DNA from: Gentiana macrophylla
Taxonomy: Eukaryota > Streptophyta > Magnoliopsida > Gentianales > Gentianaceae
Assembly: GCA_026214975.1 (NCBI GenBank)
Contig: CM047810.1
Coordinates: 36,195,318 to 36,259,317, forward strand
Direction: 5' to 3'
Length of the DNA stretch: 64,000 nt
A model generated the notes under the pieces. The model worked only from the letters and a program-made list of their open reading frames with translations, had not been told where the DNA came from and ran no database searches. This document shows positions 10,657-21,636 of the stretch, one piece after another (position 1 is the stretch's first letter; every line of letters starts with the position of its first letter). Made by a program: the position numbers and the translations under genes.

Positions 10657-12514
10657 TGTTGAAATAGTGTCCTAAACCCAATCGGGTTGTACCGGATCCG
10701 ACTGGGTTGGATCATTTCTACTATTTCTTTATGATTATACATATATAATAAATGGCTTTTATGTTGTCATATATTTGTTCTTTTAAGGAACCAATTATGA
10801 ATTGTTATATGATAACGTCCTTAGTATTAAACTGTGATAGAAAAACCATGATAGCGTATTATGATTGATGAGATCTCTAATCACTTTAATAAGTTTGATA
10901 CTTAAATGTCTCTAGCCTGATGTACTATTGAACAGGGCATTGATAGTACAAATAGACTAGCAAGTATAAGATGTCTACTGTCTTTAAGGGCAGGGATAGA
11001 TCTCGTCTATCGTAGTGTAGAGACACTTGGACTGTACGTGGACATGTATTAGAGAATGCATATGTTAGACTGACCCACTTACACTGTTAATTGTCACACT
11101 ATGTGACGGTTGGGTAATTATCCTTGGGACCGGAGTCTACATGGCATCACGGTGTGAATTGTCATGCTTTGACACTATTGAGGTTTCTTTTAGCCATGAG
11201 GCAATCATGAATTAGTGATTGGGTATGATACTGAAGCATGCGGAGTATACATGTTTAGTCGTCTGGGAATCGCGTACCCTATGAGTAGGGGTGCATATCC
11301 GAAAGGGCATTCTTATAAGGAATGTCTTACTCTCGTGAATCTTTGCAAAGTGGAAGTAAATGAGTTACTTCGAGAGAGCATGATATCCAGATTATAAGAT
11401 ACGGTCATCAATGCTTGACACTCGATGTACGACCGTATGGATATTATTACAACGGTAGGATTCTATTTACACGCTAACCGAGCACATGAAAGGTAGTAGT
11501 CATTGCGTATTGACTCTTCCGATGATTGGGGGTCATGGACGTGTTTCTAGATGCTATCCATGATCGTTAAAGGTGAAGGGCATTTTCGTAATTGTGCCTT
11601 TTGTCTACGGTCAACATATTCGGAAGCCTATCGAGTCACACACATATGAACATCAAGTCGGATTAAAATGTGGTTATAGTTGATAACCAAATAAGAAAAG
11701 AATTTATCTCGTACTATAAAGGTTATAGTGGTAAATTAATATGGTGGTATTTATATATTATGAATAAATATAATACAAGATATTAATTGTGTTGATTAAT
11801 TAAATATGTATATATGATATACATGTATTTTTGCAAATTAATTAATCATAGTATATAAGATACACTTGGATTATGCAATTTGATTAATAAGATTACCATA
11901 ATATTAATATTGGATATTAATTGATTTTGGAAAATAGATTTATGATAATAAGATAAAGATAGTCAATATTAGATGTTGACAATTATATTTGAAATATTTA
12001 ATATAAGATATTAAATAAAAGAGATAAATCAATCAAAGGGATTTTCCTTATTTTATTAGGAAAAAGTTTTCTCTCTCATCAATCTACTAGAAGCTAATCC
12101 CAATCAGTTGGGGAGATTAATAGGGGCGCCACACCCCTTATACATATGAGGGCTTGACTAGCTCTTTTGTACACCATAATTTCAAGAGCTAATTGTTCTT
12201 GTGAAAAATAAAGAGAGCTTCTTAGAGAGAGATTATAAAGAGAGAAAATATCGACCTAGCAGTTGAGTTTTTCTAGTAGCAATCCTTGGCGGGATTCCGG
12301 TGAGGTGCTCGTGTGGATTACTGGAAGAGGCCGGACGCTTGGACGGCTCGCGCACATCTACTCCTACCGGACGGTCAAAGCGTCGATCTTTTAGATCAAC
12401 CAAGGTAATAGTACCGTCCTCTCTCTTATATGTTTATTGTTTAAATGAAGACGATCCCGGATTGGGAAATCAATTTTTTAAATTCTGCTGCGCTACTCGA
12501 TTGATTTCCTAACA
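10657..12514 (+). repeat. 5' LTR of element K (1858 bp)
   Basis: TG...CA ends, with TGTT/AACA as terminal inverted bases. A TATA-like TTATACATA lies near 12140 (the 3' LTR has TATAAATA near 18697), and an AATAAA signal lies near 12208. The downstream part (12270-12400) is comparatively GC-rich. The solo LTR at 4476-6403 and the truncated LTR at 17797-19072 are relatives. No coding. Confidence 0.85.
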
Positions 12515-12515
12515 T

Positions 12516-12530
12516 TGGTATCAGAGAGGT
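12516..12530 (+). other. Primer-binding site of K (initiator-Met tRNA type)
   Basis: TGGTATCAGAG starts two bases after the LTR end. It is the classic plant primer site complementary to the 3' end of initiator tRNA-Met, also seen in element F at 39228. Confidence 0.8.
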
Positions 12531-15300
12531 CTTCGAGCTTAAGCAATATGCACCTTTTATTCGCGTAGTAAATTAGATCCAATAGATTAAAACATGTATG
12601 ATATTGATCCGTAATAGTTACACAAAAAGAAAAAAAGGAGGAGAGGTGGCGGCGCGGCGGCACCACCACCATTCGGCGGCGGCGGAGGCGGCCTCCGGGC
12701 TGCCGGCTGTTGTCGGCACCAACGTCCCCCTCCTCTTCTTGTTTTGTTTTGTGCATCTTTATTTTTCAATATGGTCCATGGTTGGTAATTTCTCTTTTTG
12801 TTTAGTTGATGCCATATGACTAACCAATGGTTCAAATAATTTGGCCATTGGGAAGCCATGTGGGATCACCCAATTTGTTGGGAAGAAATAAGTTTTGGTT
12901 ATGAACCAAATCTAGGCCATTCCAAATTTTTGGAATAGACATAGGCCTCTTCCAAAATATTTGATTTTGGAAAAGGCCCAAGGGCTTAGGCCTTCTCAAA
13001 AAATATTTGATTTTTGGAAAAGGTCCAGGTTGCCTTTAAATTTGGTTTGGACCAAACCAAAGGCATCATTTTGATTAAGAATCAAAAGGAAGAAACAAAA
13101 GAGACCTACTTGATTTTAATTTTTATTTAAAATAGTTTAAATTCGAAAAATTGAAATTAAAAGTTATTAATTAATTGATTGGATGCTTCAATGATGCAAG
13201 TAGTTAAAATTTAAATTTTATTTTTTTCATAAGATGTTGATTGTATGGATTAGATAGTAGATATAATATGATTATATGGATCCCGATTGATCATGGACTC
13301 AACCAATAGGATATATGTGAATGCTTTATTTTCTGTTGGTTTTTATTGTTGTCCTAGGCCGTTATGAAGAACGTGGCCTAGTTTTATTTTGCATTATCTC
13401 ATTCCCGTTAGCTCCCCCCGTGTGCGGCGGGTGTAAAATTTATTAGATAGATTTTTTTATGTAAAAATAAATTGAAGACAAAGGATGAAGACCAAAAGAA
13501 AGGCGATAAAGATCCATGGAGACGGCGCATGTCAAAGATCCATTGATGGTAGCGGCTACCCTTAGTTGTGGCCCGCGGTTTCATCAGTTTGTATTCGAAA
13601 CCGCACCTATGAAAAGTCCATATCATACCGGTTATATTGTGCGCAGAATGTTGTGTATGTTTTACTTTATATGATATTGTAGTAATATGCACGTAATAGA
13701 TGAGACCATAATTAAATAAAATTAATTAAGTGAATTAATTTAAAATTACTCCTACGACAAAAATCGAGTTATAATATGTCTCCCAATATTATAGTGACGG
13801 TGAAGAGCCATTGTTCGGATCCAACTGATCGGCCCACGTCGGGAGTTATCCTACCTCGGGTATATCGTCATTATCGAGATATGATCGTTATGAGATCTCA
13901 TGAATACTTGGGTTACGACTCGACTAAGAATCTTGCGGTGATTGGCCCACGTCAGGACCGTCTGATTTTAGAGACATGGGCTGACTATCACATAGACGAT
14001 GTGAATTGTCAAAGAGTTGACTAGTCAAACCACTGAAAGTAGCGTTGGACGCGATTGGTAAGAAGTACCTACCCGTCGAAATTGACCCGGTCGATCGGCC
14101 CACGTCGGGGATCGAGTCTACTAGATAGGATTCCAGCCACTAAAGAATTTGGAAAATTTCTTGAAAGTCAATTGGGAGTAGTTGACTAGTGAGAGCAAAA
14201 TCATAATCCCAAAGACCATATTTGATTTTGCATGTATAAACAACAACACTCTTTTATCTTTATTTTATGCTGTAATTTTAGCAAACCTTTATATTTATGT
14301 TTTAATTATCAATTAGTAAAAACCAAAATTATATGACTGTTACCTTTTGAGAAATGTTCTCAAGTTGGTTAAGTAATTTTAATCCTTTTAAAATAAGCAA
14401 TGACACGAGCAATCGCGTTTTCATAGTTAAAGACAATGAGGCTACATATTTGATGGAGTCCTCTAAGACTTTAATTATTAACAGAAGCTCACATATTGGA
14501 CATAACGATACCCAATGGGTCACTCCGTCATATGATGATGATTATTCAAACATTAGATGGATTGGATAAGGATGACCATGTCGAATTTTGGAAAGGTTGT
14601 TTTCAAAATTGTAAGATTTAAGTATCGACTTAATTCTTTAATCATTGCTTGAAAGTAAATTAAATAGTTCATGTTTTGAATATGATTCAAAAGATTGAAT
14701 AGACTATTTAACAAATGTTGGATTTTCTTTATGAAAGGAAATTGAAGACACAATTCTTGTGATTTTTCTTAAGTCTTATGAAGACTAAATTAAGAAATAT
14801 TTACAAGAGCTTGAAGGATTAAAATGGAAAGTTAGGGCATGTGCTTAAATAAGAGAACTTATTGAAGTCTCTATTTCAGGCAAGCACGTTGAGATAAATC
14901 TATCTGAACTCAAGTCAGCTCTCGGATATATGATATCCTACGAGTGTGATTAAAGATTAAATACATATTTGGAAGGTGAAGCAAACGTTGTAACACTTGC
15001 CATATTCTGGATCTAGTGAACCGATAAGGGAACTAAATAAATGTTATTATGTTCCGGTTCTTATGAAGGACATATTTTCAGATATACGTTATGATTTAAT
15101 GGACAAATTCAATTGTAAGGAATTAATGTTATTTCAATAAGGTTGAACAGTCACTGAATCTAACATACTAGATTATTGTCACTATATAGTTGATATGAGT
15201 GATGAAATCTCAACAAAATAATTATATGGCTGTTATCATTGATTTTGCGGTTGTTCTAGGCATAGTCTCTATGAAGGGAGGTGTTGGTCCATTGAAAGGC
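12531..15300 (+). other. Internal region of K, non-coding
   Basis: I recognise no gene. A GC-rich island (12640-12720, CGG/CCA repeats) stands out against AT-rich surroundings. A near-identical GGCCCACGTCGGG motif recurs at about 13830, 13943 and 14098. Short ORFs (13776-14024, 14354-14569) have no family resemblance to me. Toward 15280 a purine-rich stretch could be a relic of a polypurine tract. A defective element mobilised by partners is the simplest reading. Confidence 0.5.
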
Positions 15301-15410
15301 TAACACAAGTTTAGAGGGAGGGGGGTGAAAAAACTTGTCCCTAAAACTAGATTTAAAACAAATTAAAGTTCAGTTAAAACTTGTGTGGAGTTAAGCTGAC
15401 TAAGCTGAGT

Positions 15411-16175
15411 TCAAGTTTCCCATTGACTTGTTAGTGCGATTTGCTCCACTTTCTCTTCATCTTCCTCAACTGATAGCAACGCAAAACATCCGTTGCTCGA
15501 TGCATCAACTCTCATTTGTTCACTTGGCCGTAATCTGTGATAGAAACTATGCATTCGTACGGGCAGAGTGATATCATGGTGATGGCATCTCCATTGTGCT
15601 TCCTTAAATCTTTCCCAAGCTTCTTCAAAAGTTTCAGTGAGTTTCTGCTTGAAATTCATAATATCTTGTCTTATCTGTAGTGACTTCCCAGGTGGGCAGT
15701 ACTTGTTCATAAACTTCTGCAGCAGATCAGTCCAAGTTTGGATCGATCCTGGTGCTAAAGACAATAACCATATTTTCGCTTTATCCTTCAGAATGAATGG
15801 AAACAACTTCAGCTTGATGTTACCTTCAGGCACTCCTGCTGGTTTGACTGTGCTGACTATCTTCAAGAAGTTGGTGATGTGTACACTAGGATCTTCGTTC
15901 GGTACTCCATGGAAGGTAGTGTAATTAGTCACCATCTGTATCACGTTCGGTTTTGGGTGAAATACCTCAGCCGTATTCTCTGTCTGAAGAATTGTTGGCA
16001 CGAATTGCTCAATCGTCGACATTGCATAACTCTGCACAGTTCTCCTATCTGCTTGTACCATAACTCCTGCTGCATTTTGTCCATTTTGTCTGTTCTGTGC
16101 CATGTTGATTTCTGTATCCTCCAAAGCTGGAATCTCTTCTTCCCTCTCGTTGTGATCTCCTTCGTGCAAAATCAC
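15411..16175 (-). CDS. gag of element D (Ty3/gypsy, Athila-like), partial
   Basis: A 254-codon open frame. The core matches plant Ty3 gag (retrotransposon gag family): residues about 70-220 include YTTFHGVPNEDPSVHITNFL, GNIKLKLFPFILKDKAKIWL, and TWTDLLQKFMNKYCPP, followed by TFEEAWERFKEAQWRCHHHD. It closely parallels the gag of element E (43474 onward). Gag forms the virus-like particle. The frame ends at 15411, before any zinc knuckle or protease, and no pol follows, so D is truncated here. The ATG at 16175 is the first in frame; the true start could be further upstream, since a charged stretch continues before it. Confidence 0.85.
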   Translation of the reverse strand: MILHEGDHNEREEEIPALEDTEINMAQNRQNGQNAAGVMVQADRRTVQSYAMSTIEQFVPTILQTENTAEVFHPKPNVIQMVTNYTTFHGVPNEDPSVHITNFLKIVSTVKPAGVPEGNIKLKLFPFILKDKAKIWLLSLAPGSIQTWTDLLQKFMNKYCPPGKSLQIRQDIMNFKQKLTETFEEAWERFKEAQWRCHHHDITLPVRMHSFYHRLRPSEQMRVDASSNGCFALLSVEEDEEKVEQIALTSQWET

Positions 16176-16580
16176 GTCGTCCGCCAGCCTAACAGATCTC
16201 TCTCGAGTTTCCTTTCTCTTTTGTCTAGCAAATTTTTCGATCTCAGGTATGAATCTCTCGAGTTTGGCTGCTGAACTTCGTGTAGCGTACTACAAGACAC
16301 AAAAAGAAATAAAAAGGTTAGTGACTTGCCTCGGCGGCTGTTACACATGCCTAGCAGACTCTAAAATACAGACTCTAACTACTGACTCGACGCTGAACTG
16401 ACAGAAACGATTCTGCCAAAACTGAGACCCTCGGTTTACCGCGGTATATCCTCGGTAAACTAGATGAAGTTTTTCTTAGATTTTAACAGAATTGACCCTG
16501 TACGACTCCAGGATAAACAGACTATAAAACAGACTCAATTAAACAGACTCGAATATATACAGAAAATGGTGCCAAAAAAT
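16176..16580 (-). promoter_or_regulatory. Leader of element D with degenerate primer site and dyad motifs
   Basis: Just inside the LTR end, the minus strand reads TTGGCACCATTTTCTG (about 16577-16562), a decayed form of the Asp-tRNA-type primer site TGGCGCCGTTGCC seen intact in element E. At 16429-16460 lie tandem copies of the CTCGGTAAAC / GTTTACCG dyad that is also found in LTRs A and D. Confidence 0.55.
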
Positions 16581-16582
16581 CT

Positions 16583-17796
16583 TGATCGCGTGCAAAGCAC
16601 TTACTAGCAATGGGACTAGATCTATCGTAGTGGAGTACTGGCGAGTCAAGGTCAATCCCATAGAGACTCGTAAGAACGTCAAATTATCAAGATTGAGCTT
16701 GTCACAATCAATGGTCTACGACCAACTATACTCTAGACGGTAGTAAAACTGGTGCCACGAACTAACATTACTACGCTGGTTCACATGAATGTAACAAGAG
16801 TTTCTAATGTATTAGTTCAAATATGAGTAATTAGTTATCCCCCCCACACATGCAATAGTCCTTCTCATTGGTGAATTTCAATTCATTGTTTAGCTATGGG
16901 TACAACTCCTAACCCTATCTACTCCGACCATGGTAGTAGACAATCTATACGCAAGCTACCCTCCTTAATTGGTCCGTAATAGCCCATACGCATAAAGAAC
17001 TAGAGCTGTCGATATTGAGCGCTAACTCATACCGCAAACCCGCCTAGACAGCTGTCGACACTGATCAACACGTTCCTAGGGACCATCAAGACAATAAAAC
17101 TACTACATAAATAAACTAAATAAGCAATTAAAACATACAAGTCGAATAGAACAACGATAGATCTACATCTTGGAAAAGATAGAAAATCATACCCTCGAAG
17201 ACGAGTGTAGACCTCCCTCGGATCTCTCCCTAGGCGGCGACTCCGTCGTCTCTCTGACCAGAACTCATAAAATAACAAAATAAAGAACAAAGAACTTTTA
17301 TTGCATAGTAATTGTAGCAGTTGTGTGCTACCAATGTCACATTGAATTCTGAGGCGAAGCCTCTTATTTATAGCTATATAAACCGACTTAGAAACACCTA
17401 GATCTACCCCTCGTCCAAGAAAACGCGTTTCATAAAGATTTGGAAACTCGATAAGTTAGTGCCTATCCTTGGTAAACCGAGGGAAATTTCGTCCTTTTTC
17501 TATTGCCGACTTAGCTTGGAAGTTTTGGAAACCCTAGACCCAATCCTTTCGTTCTGTCCACTCCAGATTCGTCCATGATGCTCAGCCCAATATTTCGTAT
17601 CCTGAAAATAATCAAATAATGCATGAAATAATATCAAAATAAGGAAAATAAACGCTAAGTGCAGATTTCTCGACTCATGAACCCGACATATGATATTCAA
17701 CTTAAATGGTTCATATTTATAGGTCGAAACAACTATTTTTAGCTCACAATGGATAGAATGTTCATGCCGTATGATAGATTATTTTAAGCGTCATCA
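16583..17796 (-). repeat. 5' LTR of element D (1214 bp, minus strand)
   Basis: On the minus strand it starts TGATGACGC (17796) and ends CGCGATCA (16583), the same ends as solo LTR A. It contains a dyad CCTTGGTAAACCGAGG (17467-17482), TATA-like sequence downstream (about 17381-17364) and the conserved 'gggat(c/t)gacc...' block near its end (16672-16619). The outer neighbour at 17797 is K 3' LTR sequence equivalent to 11286. Confidence 0.85.
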
Positions 17797-19072
17797 TAGG
17801 GGTGAATATCCGAAAGGGCCTTCTGATAAGGAATGTCTTACTCTCGTGAATCTTTTTAAAGTGGAAGTAAATGAGTTACTTCGAGAGAGCATGATATCCA
17901 GATTATAAGATACGGTCGTCAATGCTTGACACTCGACGTACGACCGTATGAATATTATTACAGCGGTAGGATTCTATTTACATGCTAACCGAGCACATGA
18001 AAGGTAGTAGTCATTGCGTATTGTCTCTTCCGATGATTGGGGGTCATGGAGGTGTTGCTAGACGCTATCAATGATCGATAGAGGTGAAGGGCATTTTATT
18101 AATTGCGCCTTATGTCTACGGCCAACATATTCGAAAGCCTATCGGGTCACACACATATAAACATCAAGTCGGATTAAAATATGGTTATAGTTGATACCAA
18201 ATAAGAAAAGAATTTTTCTCGTACTAGGTTATATTGGTAAATTAATATGGTGGTATTTATTTATTATGAATAAATATAATACAAGATATTAATTATGTTG
18301 ATTAATTTATGTATATATGATATACATGTATTTTTGCAAATTAATTAATCATAGTATTATATTATTAATTAAAGAATTTATGGCTAAAGTTGGAGCCATT
18401 CACTACTGCATAAGATACACTTGAATTGTGCAATTTAATTAATAAGATTACCATAATATTAATATTGGATATTAATTGATTTTGGAAAATAGATTTATGG
18501 TAATAAGATAAAGATAGTCAATATTAGATATTGACAATTATTTTGGAAATATTTAATATATATAAGATATTAAATAAAAGAGATAAATCAATCAAATGTA
18601 TTTTCCTTATTTTATTAGGAAAAATGTTTTTCTCTCTCATCAATCCTCTAGAAGCTAATCCAATCAGTTGGGAGATTAATAGGGGCGCAACATCCCTTAT
18701 AAATATGAGGGTTTAACTAGCTCTTTTGTACACCATAAATCCAAAAGTTAATTGTTCGTTGAAAAATAAAGAGAGCTTCTTAAAGAGGGATTATAACGAG
18801 AGAAAATGTTGATCTAGCAGTCGAGTTTTTCTAGTAGCAATCCTTCGCGGGATTCCGGCGAGGTGCTCGTGTGGATTACTAGTAGAGGCCGGACGCTTGG
18901 ACGGCTCGCGCACATCTACTCCTACCGGACGGTCAAAACGTCGATCTTTTTTATCAACTAAGGTAATAGTACCGTCCTCTTTTTTATATGTTTATTGTTT
19001 AAACGGAGACGATCCTGAATTGGGAAATCAATTTTTTAAATTCCGCTGCGCTACTCGATTGATATCCTAACA
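17797..19072 (+). repeat. 3' LTR of element K, 5'-truncated
   Basis: Collinear with 11286-12514 of the 5' LTR, ending CCTAACA followed by the GTAAC duplication. The first 629 bp are missing; element D abuts the break. Probably a deletion removed the rest of D (pol and 3' LTR) together with the head of this LTR. Small indels relative to the 5' LTR (for example, an insertion near 18365-18410) show the copy is not recent. Confidence 0.85.
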
Positions 19073-19077
19073 GTAAC

Positions 19078-19621
19078 ATCCATTGATAATCAATGGGCCA
19101 TCAGTCAGATATTTCAGTTTTAAAGATATAACAATTATGCTCAATATCAAGCAATTCAAAATCGTCATTTAGATTCCATATTTTCACTAATCGCGACAAA
19201 AGAATGTTGTACAAGACAGACCTGCCTACCAATTTAAGGATGGTAGCATCTTTCCACTTCGCATGCACCCCACTTTTGCATTCAGGATTTATACGAATGT
19301 GAGGATAGGGTTTATTTTCGTTAGGTGCCTCAATATGCAGCCCGTCAAGATTCATCAAGCATTCATTGAAAACGATCGGTGGATTTGAATTTTGCTTCTT
19401 GGACCCCTCCCCTCCCCACAACATTGTTGTAAGATCTCTTAGGCTTCAGATTGGCATCAGATTCTCCTTCGTCACTGATCTCCATATCATCATTTCCTTT
19501 ATGATTCAACTCAGACTCAAATCTTTGCAGCATTTCTTCAAGGGAGATCGAAAGGTTCTCGCTTTTTTCTCAAAATTTGACTTTTTTAGAAGTTCTACGG
19601 ATATTGTCCTCCTCCTCCATT
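19078..19621 (-). pseudogene. LINE ORF1, N-terminal part with DUF4283 domain
   Basis: The open stretch 19424-19101 contains KDATILKLVGRSVLYNILLS followed by KIWNLNDDFELLDIEHNCYI, a good match to DUF4283, the N-terminal domain of gag-like ORF1 proteins in plant LINEs (LxVKLLGRxLxYxxLxxRLxxLW...FELIDLxNGYF). A likely start is the ATG at about 19621 (MEEEDN), but a frameshift and stop follow it. The domain runs off into the GTAAC target site of K at 19077 and resumes at 10651. Confidence 0.75.
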
Positions 19622-19945
19622 GTAGATGGAGGGAATCCGACTTGATTCCTTCATGCTAGATGAGAAATCAGAGCGGCAGCGGCGAACGGGAGGCCCTAAC
19701 GGCTAGAATAACGGGGGATTTATCAATATACCACTTTTGAGAGGAAAATCTAGAGAGAGAGAAAGAAAATTTCTATATAATTTTGTATAATATCTTGTTT
19801 CAATTGCTAGTATATTACATCAAATTATTACACAAAATGTTACGATACATCGTAGAAAAGTTGAATCCAATTTCAACGTGTACCCTCGTTTCAATATTCT
19901 TTCAACAGTGAATGGATGGGTGAAGCGTGTGGATATGATTCCATC
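19622..19945. other. LINE 5' end and flank, no gene seen
   Basis: It probably includes the LINE 5' UTR and then AT-rich flanking DNA. No coding or repeat signal is recognised. Confidence 0.4.
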
Positions 19946-19960
19946 AATCTCATTAACATT

Positions 19961-20337
19961 CTAATAACTGCTAAAGAGAGGGGTTGGAGCAGCTTAATGA
20001 TTAAAACTGATTCCTTTATTTTGGTTAATATGGTGAATGGTTTATCTGCTACTACACTAGATATGTATGCCCTTATTAATGACATCAGGGCTCTTCAAGC
20101 GTCTTTTGTATATTGTAAAATTTGTTATTTTAGTAGGGAAATTAATCTAATTAGTCATCGAGTAGCTTCATTTGCTAAAAAGCTTGTTACTCCAGCCTAC
20201 TGGACTGGAGTCTTTCATTCTTGGATTGTTTCTCTGAAACGAGACGAGAAGGTGGTTAGGCAGATGAACTCTCTATTGTAATTTTTTACCTTGCTTTAAA
20301 TGAATCTTTCGTTGCCCGACAAAAAAAAAAAGAAAAA
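19961..20337 (+). mobile_element. 5'-truncated LINE (RNase H tail) with poly-A and TSD
   Basis: A 15-bp direct repeat (aatctcattaacatt) at 19946-19960 and 20338-20352 brackets a 377-bp insert ending in a poly-A tail (about 20321-20337). The insert encodes the end of a LINE RNase H: AKERGWSSLMIKTDSFILVN, then a final helix SREINLISHRVASFAKK, with a stop at 20281. Truncation at the 5' end, the A tail and the long duplication are textbook target-primed insertion. The open frame starting at 19916 is accidentally extended into the flank. Confidence 0.8.
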
Positions 20338-20481
20338 AATCTCATTAACATTTCTACAATAGCTCGTAAATTTCTCACTTAGTTTAAATTTGTGTTTCGG
20401 AATTTTGATTTTTCTTTTTCTTTTTGAAGTAAGCTTTGAATTAATAATAAGAAAATAAATTTGCTAGCAATCATCTTGTAG

Positions 20482-20695
20482 CAGGGGCGGACACCCCACT
20501 GGAATTTAAAAAAAAAAAAAAAATAAAATTACAATACGACGTCGTTTTGGTTATAAAAAAAATTGACCTAATTACCAGCACAACTCGGTTCCGATCCGAA
20601 ATTTTTCGACCTAATTACCCGCTTAACCTGAATTGTTTTTAGGATTACTATATTTTTTTGACGTGTGACCCCACTAAATTATTTTTCCGCCACTT
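20482..20695. mobile_element. hAT-like MITE (214 bp)
   Basis: The ends are CAGGGGCGGA and, reverse-complemented, AAGTGGCGGA, so there is a 10-bp inverted repeat with two mismatches. The flanks TCTTGTAG (20474-20481) and TCTTGTGG (20696-20703) form an 8-bp duplication with one mismatch, the size made by hAT transposases. The interior is non-coding and has an A-rich run. Confidence 0.6.
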
Positions 20696-20703
20696 TCTTG
20701 TGG

Positions 20704-21199
20704 CTTGAGAAAAATTCAGCATTTGTGTCCGAGTGGTCTTCTGGTGGCGCATCCAGTTTCTGTGGTGGTGTGCATTGGCGTGATCTTCACTGTTGATGCA
20801 GTAGAGATCTAGATGGATCATCTAGGTCTCAGATGATCAACGATGAATCATCATTATCTAACCAAGACACCGTCACAGAAAACTGATGCTAACTGTAGAT
20901 GATTGCTGTTTGTGTCCTTGCTTGAGAGGTAAAAATTACATCTTTTTGATTCAGGTAAATTAGAGTTTTTAGTTTGTGTTTCTTTGATTGTGACGTAAGA
21001 ATATAATTTCTATCATTCTTTAAGTTGCGGTTTAATTAAGTATTGTTACAAGATAACAGTACTTTGTTGTATTTTAAAATGCTTTAAACCTTATTTGCAT
21101 TCTTAACATGGTAAGAGAATAGTTTCAAAAAAACATGGTAAGATAATTCATGACATGACTTTTGATTGAGGCAAACATGAATTCTTTCTTTTTATCTTT
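20704..21199. other. Intergenic, no gene recognised
   Basis: The segment 20704-20940 is less AT-rich than its surroundings and ends in a plausible splice donor (GAG|GTAAAA near 20929), so a non-coding or 5' UTR exon is possible. No conserved protein is visible. Confidence 0.3.
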
Positions 21200-21209
21200 T
21201 ATTTATTAT

Positions 21210-21604
21210 GGAAAATTAGGGATAAGGACACAATCTGAAATATTTTTAAGTAACATGACAACTACATATTTTTATAGAGAGAAGGACAACTGCATAATTT
21301 TTATATCGAGAAGGACAAACAGTGAATCCCGAAAATCGGTGAATCTCCCTCAATGAATCCCAAATCGGTGAATTTAAACGGTGAATTTAGACAATGAATC
21401 CCAAAATTAGTGAATTTCGACGATGAATTTTGAAAATTAGTGAATTTAATGGCGGTGAATTTAAATGTGAATTTAAACAGTGAATTTGAACACAAGTGAA
21501 TTTCGACGAGTGAATAAATAGTTTTGTCCTTTATGCAAAAGTTTCAAAAAACTGTCCTTCTACTCAATTAATGAAATATTTATGTCCTTCTCCCTCATTC
21601 CCCC
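21210..21604. mobile_element. Mutator-like MITE, copy 1 (395 bp)
   Basis: An exact 10-bp duplication TATTTATTAT (21200-21209, 21605-21614) flanks ends with an imperfect inverted repeat of about 23 bp (GGAAAATTAGGGATAAGGAC and its counterpart at 21604-21582). A 9-11-bp duplication fits the Mutator superfamily. The core (21320-21510) is a degenerate array of GTGAATTT-containing units. A second copy of identical length lies at 61562-61956. Confidence 0.75.
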
Positions 21605-21636
21605 TATTTATTATTAAGCACCTCCTTTCTTTTTGT

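Larger units (their letters stand above)
10657..19072 (+). mobile_element. Element K: LTR retrotransposon without recognisable coding
   Basis: The 5' LTR (10657-12514) starts TGTTGAAA and ends CCTAACA. The 3' LTR ends at 19072 with the same CCTAACA, and both outer edges carry the exact 5-bp duplication GTAAC (10652-10656, 19073-19077), so the two ends belong to one insertion. An initiator-Met-type primer site follows the 5' LTR. The interior (12515 to about 15.3 kb) has no gag or pol that I recognise, as in large non-autonomous derivatives. The minus-strand element D replaces the first 629 bp of the 3' LTR. K sits inside ORF1 of the LINE. Confidence 0.85.
1340..19640 (-). mobile_element. L1-type LINE, minus strand, with nested insertions
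   Basis: Read from high to low coordinates, the order is ORF1 with a DUF4283 domain (19621-19078, resuming at 10651), a CCHC knuckle, endonuclease (about 9.4-8.5 kb), reverse transcriptase (about 8.5-6.86 kb), zf-RVT linker (in the 978-bp repeats) and RNase H (about 1900-1392). This is the plant L1 architecture. Subtracting the solo LTR (4476-6403), element K with its duplicated site (10657-19077) and two extra 978-bp repeats leaves about 6 kb, the usual full length. Every domain carries stops or frameshifts, so the copy is dead. The outer ends are approximate: I found no target-site duplication, and the 3' end near 1340 is inferred from the RNase H stop plus a short UTR. Confidence 0.85.

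Noticed and set aside
12587..12859. Overlapping ORFs on both strands in the GC-rich island of K
   Set aside because: Pro/Arg/Ala-rich low-complexity frames on both strands, with no family resemblance.
21320..21510. Regularly spaced GTGAATTT units considered as a CRISPR-like array
   Set aside because: Units are short, degenerate and without unique spacers, and they sit inside a MITE of a plant genome.
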